DNA of 5,503 nucleotides from Clostridiaceae bacterium (GTDB lineage Bacteria; Bacillota; Clostridia; DSM-8532): assembly GCA_012842645.1 (NCBI GenBank), contig DUSJ01000165.1:1-5503 (forward strand), in the 5' to 3' direction. The position numbers and the translations under genes are program-made. Below the pieces are notes generated by a model. The model had not been told where the DNA came from. It searched no databases and saw only the letters and a program-made list of their open reading frames with translations. Positions 5,421 through 5,503 of the stretch are shown here, piece by piece. Position 1 is the first letter of the stretch. Each line of letters opens with the position of its first letter.

Positions 5421-5503
5421 CAGATTTAATGAAATGAGAAAAGACCTTAAGTTTGCATTGTTTGATTAGAAGAGTTTGATAAACATAAATGGATATAATG
5501 TAA

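Larger units (their letters stand above)
5142..5503. other. AT-rich region without a convincing gene
   Basis: No frame on either strand gives a plausible protein with a start and an SD. The region is visibly richer in A+T than 1-4750. It contains the upstream sequence of the 92-residue gene (including an SD-like GGTGGAGGA on the minus strand, 5213-5205), an AT palindrome at 5256-5272, a short inverted repeat (CTGCC 5328-5332 with GGCAG 5357-5361), and the tandem repeat at 5381-5420. A TATAAT at 5494-5499 on the plus strand could be part of a rightward promoter, but no good -35 is seen. Confidence 0.6.

Overview
The window looks like chromosomal DNA from an endospore-forming member of the Firmicutes, most likely class Clostridia. 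The main reasons are a clear YyaC-type (DUF1256) sporulation protein, a stand-alone rubredoxin (typical of anaerobes), strong AGGAGG-type ribosome binding sites, and heavy use of AGG/AGA arginine codons in DNA of roughly balanced GC content. I cannot name a genus.

Layout, left to right. Positions 1-1242 (+) are the 3' part of a multi-pass membrane protein of the DUF4153 type, whose start lies outside the window. It converges on a 58-residue cysteine-rich protein encoded at 1273-1449 on the minus strand, and a small bidirectional terminator hairpin lies between them. Divergent from that small gene is tex (1561-3720, +), a full-length Spt6-related nucleic-acid-binding protein with Tex N-terminal, YqgF-like, HhH and S1 domains. 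A 75-nt near-perfect inverted repeat (3766-3840) follows tex. Embedded in it is an excellent match to a forespore (sigma-F/sigma-G) promoter, which drives yyaC (3861-4472, +; TTG start). Next is a 52-residue rubredoxin (4591-4749, +) with its own extended -10 promoter. It converges on a second cysteine-rich small protein at 4863-5141 (-). The last ~360 nt are AT-rich and hold no convincing gene. They contain a 20-nt tandem repeat resembling the ends of IS21-family elements and an AT palindrome.

The most interesting result is a possible sporulation-linked small-protein family. The two cysteine-rich minus-strand proteins share the same spacing, C-x-C-x4-C-x3-G-K-C-x-E-C-V-x2-H ... P-x-C, with the first eleven of these positions at identical residue numbers (9 to 29). 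The first of them is preceded by a forespore-type promoter (GCATA, 14 nt, GGTTAAACTA) with the same geometry as the one before yyaC (TGCATA, 14 nt, GGGAATACTT). In both cases the -10 begins exactly 41 nt upstream of the start codon. This suggests that a metal-binding small protein and YyaC are co-expressed in the forespore. The function of the small proteins is unknown to me.
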